Source of the DNA: Ascarosepion bandense | Lineage: Eukaryota; Mollusca; Cephalopoda; Sepiida; Sepiidae | NCBI GenBank assembly: GCA_037127315.1 | Contig: JBBBDQ010000403.1 | Span: 558,001-622,000 of the forward strand | Reading direction: 5' to 3' | DNA: 64,000 nucleotides | Part shown: positions 34,055-44,115 of the stretch, piece after piece | How the letters are laid out: the number at the start of each line of letters is the position of its first letter | How positions within the stretch are numbered: the first letter of the stretch is position 1 | Notes under the pieces: generated by a model | What the model was told of the DNA's origin: nothing | The model's database searches: none | What the model saw: the letters and a program-made list of their open reading frames with translations, nothing else | Position numbers and translations under genes: made by a program

Positions 34055-34790
34055 ACAGCAATAGTATTCAATGCACGGACGAATGGTATATTTATAAATG
34101 TACAAGATGAATCGTAACGAGAAAAACTTCTTGGACGACATTAATTGTTATATCTACTGCTTTCCTAGCAGTTCGATATATTCGCTCTACTGCGTGTCCA
34201 ACGTTAGGCCAAGAAGCCGTAGGGTGTTTGCTCTCCTGGAGTTTAGCATCGGCCATACTGATGACAGCCAGAAAAAGGTTCTTTGTGATGATTAAATGAA
34301 AGCAGTTATGTTTTGGAGGCGTTGGAATTTACAAGCCATTTCTTGACCCAGTTAACCACTTATTGGAGGTCCCTTTCAAGAGCAGTTGCCAGGTTTACTT
34401 TGTCAGATCTGTCGGATTTGCTATTAAGAGAGGAGTAAATAGTTGTGTCACCTGCATAAATGCCTAGTTGCGAACTAGTGACATAAACGGATACCCTTGA
34501 TGAAGCTCAGAAACAGCGTTTCTCCAAGGATAGAGAACACCCGCATTAATATGAAATAATCTGGAATCATGCCCGTTTAACACGATCATCATTGTCTGAA
34601 TTAAGTCAAATATTAATCCTGTGACACCGTAGCTCTGGAGCTTGCATAGAAGGTCAGCTTATCAAATCCAGTTGAACGTATTTAAGATATGTAGGATGAC
34701 AGCCCGAGCTTCGCCATTCTTATCTAAGGATTGATAGACACATGTAATGATGGCTGTTAACAGGTCGGTGATAGAGTTGGCTAAATGGCA
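34055..34790 (-). pseudogene. LINE-A RT fragment, catalytic motif altered
   Basis: Minus-strand translation includes 'SILGETLFLSFIKG' (motif B end), 'GIYAGDTTIYSS' and 'VVNWVKKWLVNSNASKT'. The YADD motif (34,447-34,458) reads YAGD, losing one catalytic aspartate. Several stops. Aligns with 35,390-35,868 of the next copy and extends further 5'. Confidence 0.78.
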
Positions 34791-34802
34791 ACAATATTGT
34801 TC

Positions 34803-34803
34803 G

Positions 34804-34865
<62 letters not shown>

Positions 34866-34876
34866 CAGTCTGTTCA

Positions 34877-34929
<53 letters not shown>

Positions 34930-34940
34930 CAGTCTGTTCA

Positions 34941-34989
<49 letters not shown>

Positions 34990-35010
34990 CAGTCTGTTCA
35001 TATCTACCTA
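34803..35010. repeat. (TCTA)n with higher-order structure
   Basis: Three blocks of TCTA, each ended by TCTCAGTCTGTTCATA (about 34,863, 34,928 and 34,988), giving a longer unit of about 60-65 bp. The array touches the 3' truncation of the neighbouring LINE-A. Confidence 0.95.
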
Positions 35011-35868
35011 TCTATATTTCTGGAGGTTGTAGCCGTCAGGAAAGCAAGAATACGGGAGTGAGTTCCACAGGCGGGAAGTGCGAGAGAGGAAACTGCAGGA
35101 GTAGAATTGTCGTCTGCATTTGGCTAACCTGACTGTGAATGGGTGGGACCCAGTTGCCAGTCTGGTTGCACGGGTAAACACCTGTTGGGGAGGCATCAGT
35201 GACTTAAGCTCACCCGAGCAGAAGCCATGAAAATATTTATAGAAGAGACAGAGGGAGGCCACATCTCGACGATGGGAAAGTGGCTGCAGTCGAGTCTCCA
35301 GATCAGTACCTATCACATTACAGATTCTTTTTTGGAGCCTGTCGAGAACACTGAGGAGAACGGCTGGGGCGCCTGACCATAAATGGCAGCAGTACTCCAT
35401 GCACGGACGGATGGTTGACTTGTATATATGCAGGATGGATTCAGATGGAAAAAACATCCTGGATCGACATAGTGACCCAACCTTCTTAGCAGTAGATTTT
35501 GCTATGGATTCAATATAGTGGTTCCATTTGAGGTCTGAGGACAGGGTAAGTCCGAGGAGGCGTAGTGTATTACTCTCCGGGAGAATCACCTGGTCAATGC
35601 TTATGGGAGGCAGAAGAGGTTGTCTGTAATGGTTGACAGACAAGAGCTTGGTCTTAGAGGAATTGAAGTTGACAAGCCACTTCTTGCCCCAGTTCACCAC
35701 AGAGTGTAGATCCCGCTCAAGGTCAGCAGCGAGATTATGTCTGTCCGCCACGACAGGTTTCTTACTGGAGCGGGAGTATATTGTAGTGTCATCTGCGTAG
35801 ATGCCTACTTGGGACTTGATCTCATCTGGGAGGTCGTTGATGAAAATAAGGAAGAGCGTCGGGCATTA
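35008..35868 (-). CDS. LINE-A reverse transcriptase, partial, open frame of about 285 codons
   Basis: The best preserved LINE-A protein in the window. From the right edge the minus-strand frame reads '[15 protein letters not shown]' (end of RT motif B), '[15 protein letters not shown]' with intact YADD (35,788-35,799), '[18 protein letters not shown]', '[18 protein letters not shown]', '[20 protein letters not shown]', '[13 protein letters not shown]', and the tail '[20 protein letters not shown]'. The protein is cut at both ends: 5' before motif B at about 35,868, and 3' by the (TCTA)n array, which replaces the last residues and the untranslated end. RT would copy the element RNA at a nicked target; without endonuclease and RT motifs 1-A it cannot be active alone. 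The uninterrupted frame suggests a fairly recent insertion. Confidence 0.88.
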
Positions 35869-36140
35869 TAAATTATGTTTTAGAACATGTACATATTTTT
35901 TTCTATATATGTACTCTTCTCTACAATCATATGTTTGTTTCAATGTTGGGACCCCAACATATCATCAGGAGGAAAGAGTAAGAGTTGTAATCATCCTCTG
36001 TTTATATTTGGTTCGTTGTTGTTGTGGGGTTGGTTGGGGTTATTGATAATGAAGGGAATGTGTCTTTCGTCCTGACCGTTAGACTTTTGAAGAACTTGGT
36101 GCGTAAGTACGAAATTGTTGATTAATGGTATTATCTGTTG

Positions 36141-36141
<1 letters not shown>
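35869..36141. other. Flank carrying a minus-strand ribozyme-like motif
   Basis: No coding signal; see the motif at 35,913-35,979. Confidence 0.4.
35913..35979 (-). ncRNA. Candidate type I hammerhead ribozyme
   Basis: On the minus strand: stem I strand ACTCTTTCCTC, core CTGATGA (35,962-35,968), a stem II of 7-8 bp (ATGTTGGG with CCCAACAT), GAAA, stem III ACAA/TTGT with an ACATATGA loop, TA (candidate cleavage site after GUA), then GAGAAGAGT, which pairs with stem I except for a 2-nt bulge. All three helices and both core boxes are in hammerhead order. The weak point is a U-U opposition at positions 10.1/11.1, where a purine-pyrimidine pair is usual. Penelope-like elements are known to carry type I hammerheads; a Penelope relic lies 0.7 kb away. 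Confidence 0.55.

Positions 36142-36213
<72 letters not shown>
36142..36213. repeat. (TA)n microsatellite
   Basis: About 36 units; the predicted (YI)n peptide is an artefact. A second TA tract is at 36,575-36,595. Confidence 0.97.
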
Positions 36214-36215
<2 letters not shown>

Positions 36216-36592
36216 AGCTGCTCAACAATGTTCAAAATAAAAATGAGAAAATGTAATTTAAATACGATTAGTTTGATGGAAAAATATTTTCCAGCAGGAA
36301 TTTTTGCAGTATCTTTTGCTAACCGTTGAAGGCATCTAAGTTATTCAACCAAATAGCTCAGGACAACTAGAATGTATTTATCCGCTTATTTCTGAAAGTA
36401 ATCCAGGATATAATGATAAACTACATACGACATCAAGGCCTCCGATCCGGAGATTAGAGATTGTGAGGAGCGTGTAACCACCTCTTAACTGCTGTTCTTC
36501 CAAGGCCCACCCTGAACCTAGGTGGTGAAACCTTTGATGGTCCCAGCTATGGGAAAAAAGTTCATTAACAAAGTATATATATATATATATAT

Positions 36593-36832
36593 ATATTAAA
36601 TTCCCTGATAGGTTTGTATTATTTAAATATTTGTTAGAAGTGAGGATAGTTGATAGGTTGGGTGTTTGTTTCTTTGCATTTATGGGTGGCCTATCGAAAA
36701 TGTCTTTGATGTTTTTGTTTGATTGGAGGTTCCTGTAATCATTTTTTAAATTTTTGATGAGTGTGTGGGAATATTGATTATGGTTAAAAACCATGGGAAT
36801 TCGGTTATTGTCTTTTCGTTTTTTGTATGTGA
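36593..36832 (-). repeat. 240-bp inverted copy of part of PLE-3
   Basis: The reverse complement of 37,224-37,463. Both arms are exactly 240 bp, and the encoded peptides ('MVFNHNQYSHTLIKNLKNDY' onward) are the same in both. A 391-bp spacer separates them. Confidence 0.92.
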
Positions 36833-36839
36833 TGGACTC

Positions 36840-37897
36840 ATGGATTAGAAAAATTAAAAAACTTCTTCACTTTCTGCAACAACTTCCACAATACAATCAA
36901 ATTCACCATGGAGTACTCATACACATCCGTCCCTTTCTTAGACGTCATGGTAAAATTAAATAAACATACACTTTCCACCAGTCTATACAACAAACCCACA
37001 AACCAACATAAATTCCTACACTTTAACAGCTGTCATCCCCTCAAATTAAAAAAATCTATCGTATACAGCTCATTTATTAGAATAAGACGCATTTGCTCAG
37101 ACCATCCAGATTTTCTAAACAACATTAACAACCTAACAAAACAGTTTCTAAAATGCAAATACCCAATAAAAATAATAAAGGAAGCACTACATAAAACCAT
37201 CCACATAGACCGCAGCACACTTCTCACATACAAAAAACGAAAAGACAATAACCGAATTCCCATGGTTTTTAACCATAATCAATATTCCCACACACTCATC
37301 AAAAATTTAAAAAATGATTACAGGAACCTCCAATCAAACAAAAACATCAAAGACATTTTCGATAGGCCACCCATAAATGCAAAGAAACAAACACCCAACC
37401 TATCAACTATCCTCACTTCTAACAAATATTTAAATAATACAAACCTATCAGGGAATTTAATATGTGGAAAGCCCCGTTGTTTAATCTGTAAACATCTAAT
37501 AACAGACAAAACATTCTCTGTACCCAACAAAAAAATAAAATTACACCCACCAAACCTTACTTGTGATAGCAAAGACATCATCTACTATCTCTTCTGCTCA
37601 ATTTGCCCCAACAGTGGATATATCGGCGAATCCGGTAATAGCTTTAGATTTCGCTTCAATAATCACAAACTAAATATACGACAAAAAAATGTATACTCCC
37701 CAATTGCAGCACATTTTAATCAACCCGATCACACTTTAGAAAATTGCAAATGTTTACTAATAGACTCCAATTTTAGTTCTACATACACACGCAGAAAGAA
37801 AGAAAAATACTGGATTTTAAAATTAAACACACACAAGCTAGGGTTAAACAGGGACTTAGGTGTGTTGAATCTCTACAAATATTTCAATAGGTAAAAA
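36840..37897 (+). CDS. PLE-3: Penelope-like protein C-terminal part, thumb plus GIY-YIG
   Basis: Open from about 36,840 ('EKLKNFFTFCNNFHNTIKFT') with a possible ATG at 36,908 and a stop after 37,894. After 'YSYTSVPFLDVMVKL' (downstream of the lost YxDD core) come 'SSFIRIRRICSDHPDFLNNI', a zinc-knuckle-like 'CGKPRCLICKHL', and the GIY-YIG nuclease 'IIYYLFCSICPNSGYIGES' with the following arginine in 'FRFRFNNH', ending 'LGVLNLYKYFNR'. The RT fingers and palm are missing, so this is a 5'-truncated copy, yet about 350 codons are uninterrupted. The 'CxxxRCxxC' plus GIY-YIG order fits Penelope lineages with a C-terminal endonuclease; it differs from PLE-1 and PLE-2 in sequence. Confidence 0.85.
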
Positions 37898-37909
37898 GAA
37901 TGTTCTTTC

Positions 37910-38197
37910 AGATATTCCAAGGAATTTTTTATCTAAAACAAACAGACTTTCTCCACGGAGGTGTCGCGTGTTGATTGGTTGACCGAAAATAAACAAACGG
38001 ACGTGCCGCATGCTGATTGGTTTATCGACACCACGCGATATAAACAAAAAAATAGATATTCCAAGAGATTTTTTGTCTAAAACAAACAGACTCTCTCCAC
38101 GGACGTGCCGCGTGTTGATTGGTTTACCGAAAATAAACAAACGGACGTGCCGCATGCTGATTGGTTTATCGACACCACGTGATGTAAACAAAAAAGT
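37910..38197. repeat. 144-bp tandem repeat after PLE-3, two units
   Basis: Units start AGATATTCCAAG at 37,910 and 38,054. Each unit holds two diverged sub-blocks with TGATTGGTT and CGTGCCGC(G/A)TG. The ATTGG core (inverted CCAAT) therefore occurs four times. Confidence 0.9.
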
Positions 38198-38394
38198 ATT
38201 AGGACGCCATCGTAAAAATACGTTTCCAATTCTAATTTAAAAATCACTTGTTTCTGATGAAGGACCGAGGGCGGTCTGAAATATAAAACACTATAAAAAT
38301 AAACAAATACTGTTTAAAAAAGTACGTTTTTAAATTCAAAACTTTTTATTAATATTCTTTCCTATACATATTAAGACAGTATACGTGGATGATC

Positions 38395-38399
<5 letters not shown>
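38198..38399. other. PLE-3 3' flank with hammerhead-like core
   Basis: CTGATGA at 38,254-38,260, a GGACC/GGTCT stem and GAAA at 38,278-38,281. I could not complete stems I and III with a proper cleavage site. Confidence 0.4.
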
Positions 38400-38433
<34 letters not shown>

Positions 38434-38649
38434 TGTGAGTTTGTAACCCTGAGTTTCACGCTCTTGCGATCGTCAGATCCCAGGGTTACAAACTCATACC
38501 TATCTATATGAATATGTCAGCTCTATCACTGATATTGAACGCTTTCAAAAAAGTACCGCGCATATATAATATATAAATAATATAATATATATAACAGATT
38601 GCATATATATATATATATATATTGATATTTATAATTATATACAAACACT

Positions 38650-38740
<91 letters not shown>
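38400..38740. repeat. (TA)n and (CA)n(TA)n microsatellites
   Basis: TA at 38,400-38,431; CA at 38,655-38,707 followed by TA to about 38,740. Between them TGTAACCCTGAG / CAGGGTTACA forms an inverted pair around 38,443-38,490. Confidence 0.95.
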
Positions 38741-38746
<6 letters not shown>

Positions 38747-39239
38747 TGGTAAATTCCAGCAATATATTTACGAAAAAAAAATGCCTGTAGTAATATATGT
38801 TTATAGAAAAATGACGATCACTACAGCTACGTATAAAAATATATTTTTAAAGTCAAATTCCCGGCAAATACATATTATCATCTACAGATTATATATCTAA
38901 AAACATACGTTTGCCCTGAATGTGTAAAATTATATACAAAATATCTGTAGTTAAAAAGCATAAAATTCCGTACAAAATATTTAGATTTCGGTATTAAATA
39001 ACCCATAGAGGTTGATATGCCGCTAAACAAAAACAACCAATTATGTCTAAAGGAAATGTGAATGTGATATGAGTATAGCACTGTGGGTGTCGGCTGGTCA
39101 GATACATTTACTCTTAACTCGTCATTCGTGCGTGACCTAAAGGCACGAATATCTGTGTATGGATTCGCAAGTAGGAAGACTATATTAATTAAAAAAAAAA
39201 TATGTTTAAACGCTCACAACAGAAAACGTTTATATTATT

Positions 39240-39358
39240 GGTCTCATCATATTTTTGCTGAACTTGCTAAGTGTAGCCGTAAGTTCTATTTTAATCGTTT
39301 CTTCTCTCGTAATTCTCTCCTTCGAGACAGTAGCGTATTAATTATAGGATTTAAGAGT
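39240..39358 (+). mobile_element. LINE-A-like C-terminal fragment (host of nested insertions)
   Basis: Plus-strand 'ELAKCSRKFYFNRFFSRNSL' corresponds to the 'AKCNRxFYSNSFFSRT' region of LINE-A. Its paralogue at 40,470-40,650 continues without the inserted DNA. Confidence 0.7.
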
Positions 39359-39364
39359 TGATTA

Positions 39365-39636
39365 CACAGTGTGATTGAAAAGTAACTCCCTATTTTATGG
39401 TTAATTTCTAAGCGTAGCTTAGATGTGGCACAAAGCCATAAGGGATACCCAGTGAGAATCGAACTCACTACTCTGTTGTAACAGGTTCTAGAGAGACAAG
39501 CTTGCTAACCATTGCACCACCTCGAGGCGCCCAACTCCCTATTTTATGTATGATGAGCTCTCCCTCTTGTAAAATTTATAGTTAGACGGGAGAGTCTATT
39601 ATACATAAAATAGGGATCTACTTTTTAATTAACCTG
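39365..39636. mobile_element. Mariner-like MITE containing a SINE
   Basis: Flanked by TA (39,363-39,364 and 39,637-39,638). The ends match imperfectly as inverted repeats: GATTGAAAAGTAACTCCCTA at the left against TTAATTAAAAAGTAGATCCC (complement of the right end). Without the SINE and its duplication it is about 123 bp and nearly palindromic. Confidence 0.78.
39400..39532 (-). mobile_element. SINE-E, full length, with 16-bp target duplication
   Basis: Minus-strand head GAGGTGGTGCAATGGTTAGC (A box TGGTGCAATGG), B box GAGTTCGATTCTCAC, end CACATCTAAGCTACGCTTAG. Perfect duplication AACTCCCTATTTTATG at 39,384-39,399 and 39,533-39,548 lies within the MITE. Length 133 bp without a long tail. Confidence 0.92.
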
Positions 39637-39638
39637 TA

Positions 39639-40043
39639 CATGTGTTACTGTCATCTAGTGTTCATGATTTCAATACCTGGATCAGGTAGTGAAGCACAAA
39701 TTCAACAGGAATAAAAAAAAAATGATACCACATGGACAAAATATCACAATAATCAACAGATATCCCATATCAGCTAATTCATGAGTACCTGATGATGACC
39801 AGAGGGTTCTTTGCCGAGCCGTTTTGTCTATAATAGCATCTAAATCAGGATGAAAATAATTTTGTGAAATAATGCAAGTATATAATTGTCACCTTCTGTA
39901 ATTTGAAATCCAGTTGTTTTCATTGATCTCTCTCTGCAGTAATATTTTCTCAGTTTCCTACACACTATTGACTTTCATCCTTAGCAGTTCCTTTCTCAGT
40001 GGCTTTATCATCTTCCTTGAGGTGAAATAATAAAAAAAACAAA
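39639..40043 (+). repeat. Repeat D copy 1, then LINE-A tail
   Basis: 39,639-39,870 aligns with 40,651-40,870 (GTTACTGTCATCTAG, ATATCACAATAATCAACAGA, ACCTGATGATGACCA). B-box-like TTCAATACCTGG suggests tRNA ancestry but no A box is evident. A LINE-A terminus (GTGGCTTTATCATCTTCCTTG, GAAATAATAAAA) follows at 39,925-40,043. Confidence 0.6.
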
Positions 40044-40166
40044 CTTAAAATATAGATTTGATGACATTTGTCGCCTTTGACTGTCTTTGAATCTGATTGT
40101 ATCACCAAAAATCCAGTTACCATAAATAAAATAATATCGTCTGCTGAACTATTTTTAAATTATTCA

Positions 40167-40393
40167 GTTACGTGTCATACGAGATACACGCTTTGGGCGA
40201 TTATGTCTCGAAAGAGACATGACTGACTGGGCAGAAGGTTATCCCACATTAGGTTGCAGTTGCTTTCAGCGGTAGACTGGTTGCCAACCAAGGCTATAGA
40301 ACCGAATATGTCCTGTTATTTAACCCATAAATGTAGGGAAGAGACAAATTAATACCTTTCCCAAGGGTATTTGTGCGTAAGTGAATGCAGGAA
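40167..40393 (-). mobile_element. SINE-B, minus strand, head missing
   Basis: From CAGTTACGTGTCATACGAG to GTGCGTAAGTGAATGCAGG; ends before the B box. Confidence 0.82.
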
Positions 40394-40469
40394 ATTTGTA
40401 TTAATAAGACAAATGTTCGTAAGACAGTGACTTTGCTAATTTAAATAAGCATTTTATGGCAGTGGTTCG

Positions 40470-40870
40470 GATAAGCTTTCCTCCTTGGCACATGAACTTC
40501 ATGAAATTAAATATAGTACTAGATTGGCTGCTAGGTCTCATGAGTTTACTACTGCTAAATGTAATCATAAGTTTTATTCTAATAGTTTATTCTCTCGCAC
40601 TTTTTGCCTTTGGAACGGTAGCGTATCAGATATAGAATGTAAGAGTTGTTTCTGTGTTATTGTCATCTAGAGATCATGTGTTCAGTCCCTGGATTAAGTA
40701 GTAAAGCAACGATTCAGTAAGAACAAACAATAACTGACACACAGACAAAATATCACAATAATCAATAGATATCCCGTATCAGCTAATTAATGAACACCTG
40801 ATGATGACCAAATGGTGCTTGGTCGAAATGTTTTGTCTTTAATAACGTCTATATCAATCACGATGAGAAG
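40470..40870 (+). repeat. LINE-A-like fragment plus repeat D copy 2 (empty site)
   Basis: 'STRLAARSHEFTTAKCNHKF' and 'SNSLFSRTFCLWNG' followed by TAAGAGTTGTTTCTGTGTTA at the position where the paralogue at 39,240 carries the MITE. Includes CTGATGA (40,798-40,804), a GACC/GGTC stem and GAAA. Confidence 0.65.
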
Positions 40871-41011
40871 ATTAGTTCGAAATAATATAATCGTTTTTTT
40901 TTTTAATTTCTTTTCTTTTCATTGTCTTTTCTCCACAGTAACTTTTCTCGGTATCTTTCTCTCTCATTAACTGCTTTCATCTTAGTGACTGTATCTAGTA
41001 CAAGAAGTGTT

Positions 41012-41225
41012 AGATTCATTCCTTTCCCAAGGGTATTTGCGCGTAAGTGAATGCAATGAACGCAACTGGTATTGATCCTCGGATCTCATTTAAACCACCT
41101 GCACATCCAAGCTTACATCACTTAGTATTTCCAGGTGGTCACCCATCTAGGTAGTGACCATGCTCAGCGTTGTTTAACTTCAGTGTTCGTATGGGAACCG
41201 GTGTTTCAACGCTATATAACCGTAA
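41012..41225 (-). mobile_element. SINE-5S copy 2, minus strand
   Basis: Minus strand starts CTTACGGTTATATAGCGTTG, then AAACACCGGTTCCCATACGA, GAAGTTAAACAACGCTGAGC, AGATGGGTGACCACCTGG and GTAAGCTTGGATGTGCAGG, passing into the tRNA-like part with TTCACTTACGCGCAAATAC. The 5S head is well preserved; the 3' body is truncated. Confidence 0.85.
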
Positions 41226-41229
41226 GGAC

Positions 41230-43757
41230 AAGTCAGAAATAGAATTTTTAAAATTCAGTTTGGTTAGTTTGTTGGCATCAACACTCAAGGAAACCATTTA
41301 ATACAGAAATTGTTTAAGAGCACCCAAGAAGACTATGGACACGAAGAATTCCAGGAGGAGAAATTAAGAACCAAATTGATTATGTTACTATCAATAAGAG
41401 ACTTAGAAACGCAGTCCTTTACAGCAAAGCCTACCCAAGTGCTGACTGCGGAAGTGACCATATACCAGTTTTATGCAGACTAAGGATAAAACTAAGGTGA
41501 TTAAAGAAACCTAACCCAGCCCTAAGACTGCAATACTCGTGAATGTACCCAAACCTGCAGGAAATGTATATGGACGGTGTGAAAACGAAATAATAAGAAG
41601 AAATTGGAAACTGAAGCTCAAAATAGGACGCACGAAGAGTGGCTCTAGTGACATCGGCGAACGACATTATCCCAAAGGAAAAACACATCGGAATAAAAAT
41701 TAGTGAATCACCAAAGAGATTCTTGACCTAATGCAAAAGAGACTAAATACGATGCCAAGATATGGAACGGAATACAAGAAACTACACAAGGAAATAAGAA
41801 TAAGGAGAAAATGCAGACAGGCTAAAGAAAGATGGCTGAACGACAAATGTGCCGAAGTAGAAAGACTGAACACGACAAATAATTGCGATATGTATAAAAA
41901 TAAAGGAACTAACTCACACCCACTCTCTCCAACTCTCTCCCTATGTACATCCTAACTCGTCTATCACCCTCCTTCTGACATTTCCTATACCCAATCGCTC
42001 TATGTAACCCCCTGCGCTATAGTGGCAGAGGAATGTCTTGCTTGGGGTGACACGATTAAAAAAAAAAAAACAGGAGAAAAGATCTGCTCAGCAAAAAGGA
42101 TGTATAAAAGAAAAGGACGGTACACTCATACTAGGAAAATACTTCAGAGATGGGATGAGTATTTTGGTGATCTCTTCTGCGACAAGAATGAGACCAACAA
42201 ACAATACACAAAAGTACGGATGGACCAGATATTAAAAACCGAAGTGGAATTGGCAATGACCAAATTGAACAGAAATAAAGCAGCAGGACCCGATGGGATT
42301 GTTTCTTCTTGAGATGTTGATGCCCTTACAAAACTTTGGCATAGACAGACTCACAGAAATAATAAACGAAATCTACAACAGCGGCAATATACCGGAGGAC
42401 ATTAGTAGATCAATTTTCATAGCACTATCTAAGAAGCCAGGTGCAAAAAAAAAAAAAAAAAAAAAAAAAAGAAAAGTGAACTCCATCGAACAATCAGCTT
42501 AATGAGCCACATAACAAAAATCATCATCAGGATTCTGATGAACGAAGGCGCTGCAGAATTGGCCCGGAGATAGAACAAGAACAGTGTGGCTTTGTTAAAA
42601 AATACCGGAACAAGGAATGCGATATTCATGCCAAGAATTCTATCTGAAAGATCAATAGAAATGCAGGAGGTTTTCTATCTGTGCTTCATAGACTACGCAA
42701 AAGCATTTGACAAAGTACGCCACAAAGACTTAATAGTGATGCTCGACAACCTCGACATTTTCGGGAAAGACGTTAGAAGAGTATATATTGCCAGCAAACC
42801 GCTTGCTTACGGATAGGAAGTGAATTCAGCAGATATACAAAAATAGAAAAGGGCATAAGACAAGGATGTGTTTTCTTATCGGATCTATTCAACTTATACA
42901 GCGAAATAATTCTGCCAGGATTCGTCATTGGCGGCCACAATCTCAACAATGTAAGATACATGGAGCTGATAGCAGACTCGTAAAGGAAAATGCAGGACCT
43001 CCTACAGAAGCTAGCAAGAGAAAGTGAGAAGAAAGGACTAAGCATAAACTTCATGAAAACTGAATGCATGCTTATCAGCAAAAAGAAGACCCCAAAATGC
43101 CAACTACTGGTCGGAGAAACTAAAATAAAACAAGTAAAGAAATTTAAATAACCGGGAAGCGTTCTGACAGAGGATGGAAAATGCGATGTTGAGATCCCAA
43201 GATGCATTGGCATGGCCAAATACGCATTTCAAAAGCTAACCAGAAAGACAAGAAAATCTCATTGGAAACAAAGAAGAGAATGATGGATTGCTATGTGATA
43301 TCTGTCCTTCTGTATGTTGAATGTTGGACGATCTCCTCAAGGATGAAGGAGAGGCTTGAGGCAGCAGAAATGTGGTTTTACAGAAGGATGCTGAGGATAC
43401 CATGGACTGAGCACATGACTAACAACGAGGTGTTGGGAGAGGATGGAAACGAGGAGAAAACATGATAAGGAAAAGATAGATGAAGTTTCTGGGAAATATA
43501 ACGAGGAAAGAGAGCCTGGAGAATTTAATACTCACGAGATGGATGGAGGGAAAGAGCGACAGGGAAAAGCAGCGCGAGACCTACTTGATAGGTCTGAAAA
43601 ATGGAAAGCAAAGCGGGGTTAGGAGGGGAGGAATTTTGAGAGCGACAAAAGACAAACCTAAGTGGAAAGCCATGCTCGCTTATGTCCTGAATGGATACGG
43701 CCCATGAAGAAGAATAAGATTGAAAATGCGATTTAAAAAAATAAATAAATAAAAAGT
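41230..43757 (+). pseudogene. RTE LINE, endonuclease end to 3' tail (longest copy)
   Basis: Order: end of the APE-like endonuclease ('IDYVTINKRLRNAVLYSKAY', 'ADCGSDHIPVLCRLRIKL', SDH catalytic triad) at 41,330-41,500; linker; RT motif 1 'KLNRNKAAGPDGI' at 42,260; 'TISLMSHITKIIIR' at 42,490; motif A 'FIDYAKAFDKVRHKDL' at 42,690; motif B 'KGIRQGCVFLSDLF' at 42,850; 'KKTPKCQLLV' and the C-terminus 'EMWFYRRMLRIPWTEHMTNN', 'RKESLENLILTRWMEG' to 43,707; AAATAAATAAATAAAA-type tail. The YADD position reads 'RYMELIADS', so motif C is destroyed. Frameshifts, stops, an A-run of about 25 (42,446-42,470) and a LINE-A insertion confirm decay. Confidence 0.9.
41905..42064 (+). mobile_element. LINE-A 3' end inserted in the RTE linker
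   Basis: CTCTATGTAACCCCCTGCGC, GGAATGTCTTGCTTGGGGTG and ACACGATTAAAAAAAAAAAA. The RTE frame is recognisable on both sides ('MYKNKGT' before, 'GEKICSAKRMYKRKG' after), so this is an insertion. No clear target duplication. Confidence 0.8.
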
Positions 43758-43796
43758 AAACTAAAATACACAAGGGGGGGATGGTTATTCTTTGTC

Positions 43797-44115
43797 CTAG
43801 AAGTTCAGATAATTTAAATGCTACGTCAATCCTCATCTTCTATCTCCTTGAACCCTGTTCTTTTTATTTTTTTCTCTCCTCACTAACCCCTTACTGTTGA
43901 AATTGCTAAGTGTAACCGCAAGTTCTATGCTAATAGTTTCTTCTTCTGCGAGTCTCTACTTGTGAGAACTCTCTTCTGTTTTCTTACCTTCCTGTCAAAT
44001 ACAGTCTTAAAAAATGGATAAAACGTCAATCGTTATTTTCTGTTTTTTTTTTTTTTTGTGTGTGTGTGTCTCAGTGGCTCTATTGTCTGGCTTGGGGTGA
44101 AATGATTAAAAATAT
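43797..44115 (+). mobile_element. LINE-A 3' fragments
   Basis: A coding remnant (GAAATTGCTAAGTGTAACCG, 'AKCNRKFYANSFF') and a terminus TCTGGCTTGGGGTGAAATGA+TTAAAA at 44,085-44,109, with a T-run and short (TG)n between. Confidence 0.68.

Noticed and set aside
36593..38340. Viral or LTR-retrovirus origin of the RT/endonuclease frames
   Set aside because: No LTR, gag, protease, RNase H or integrase motifs; GIY-YIG plus Penelope-type thumb is sufficient explanation.
39400..39532. Genuine tRNA gene on the minus strand
   Set aside because: Target duplication, a conserved 3' extension and other copies at 18,055 show it is a SINE.
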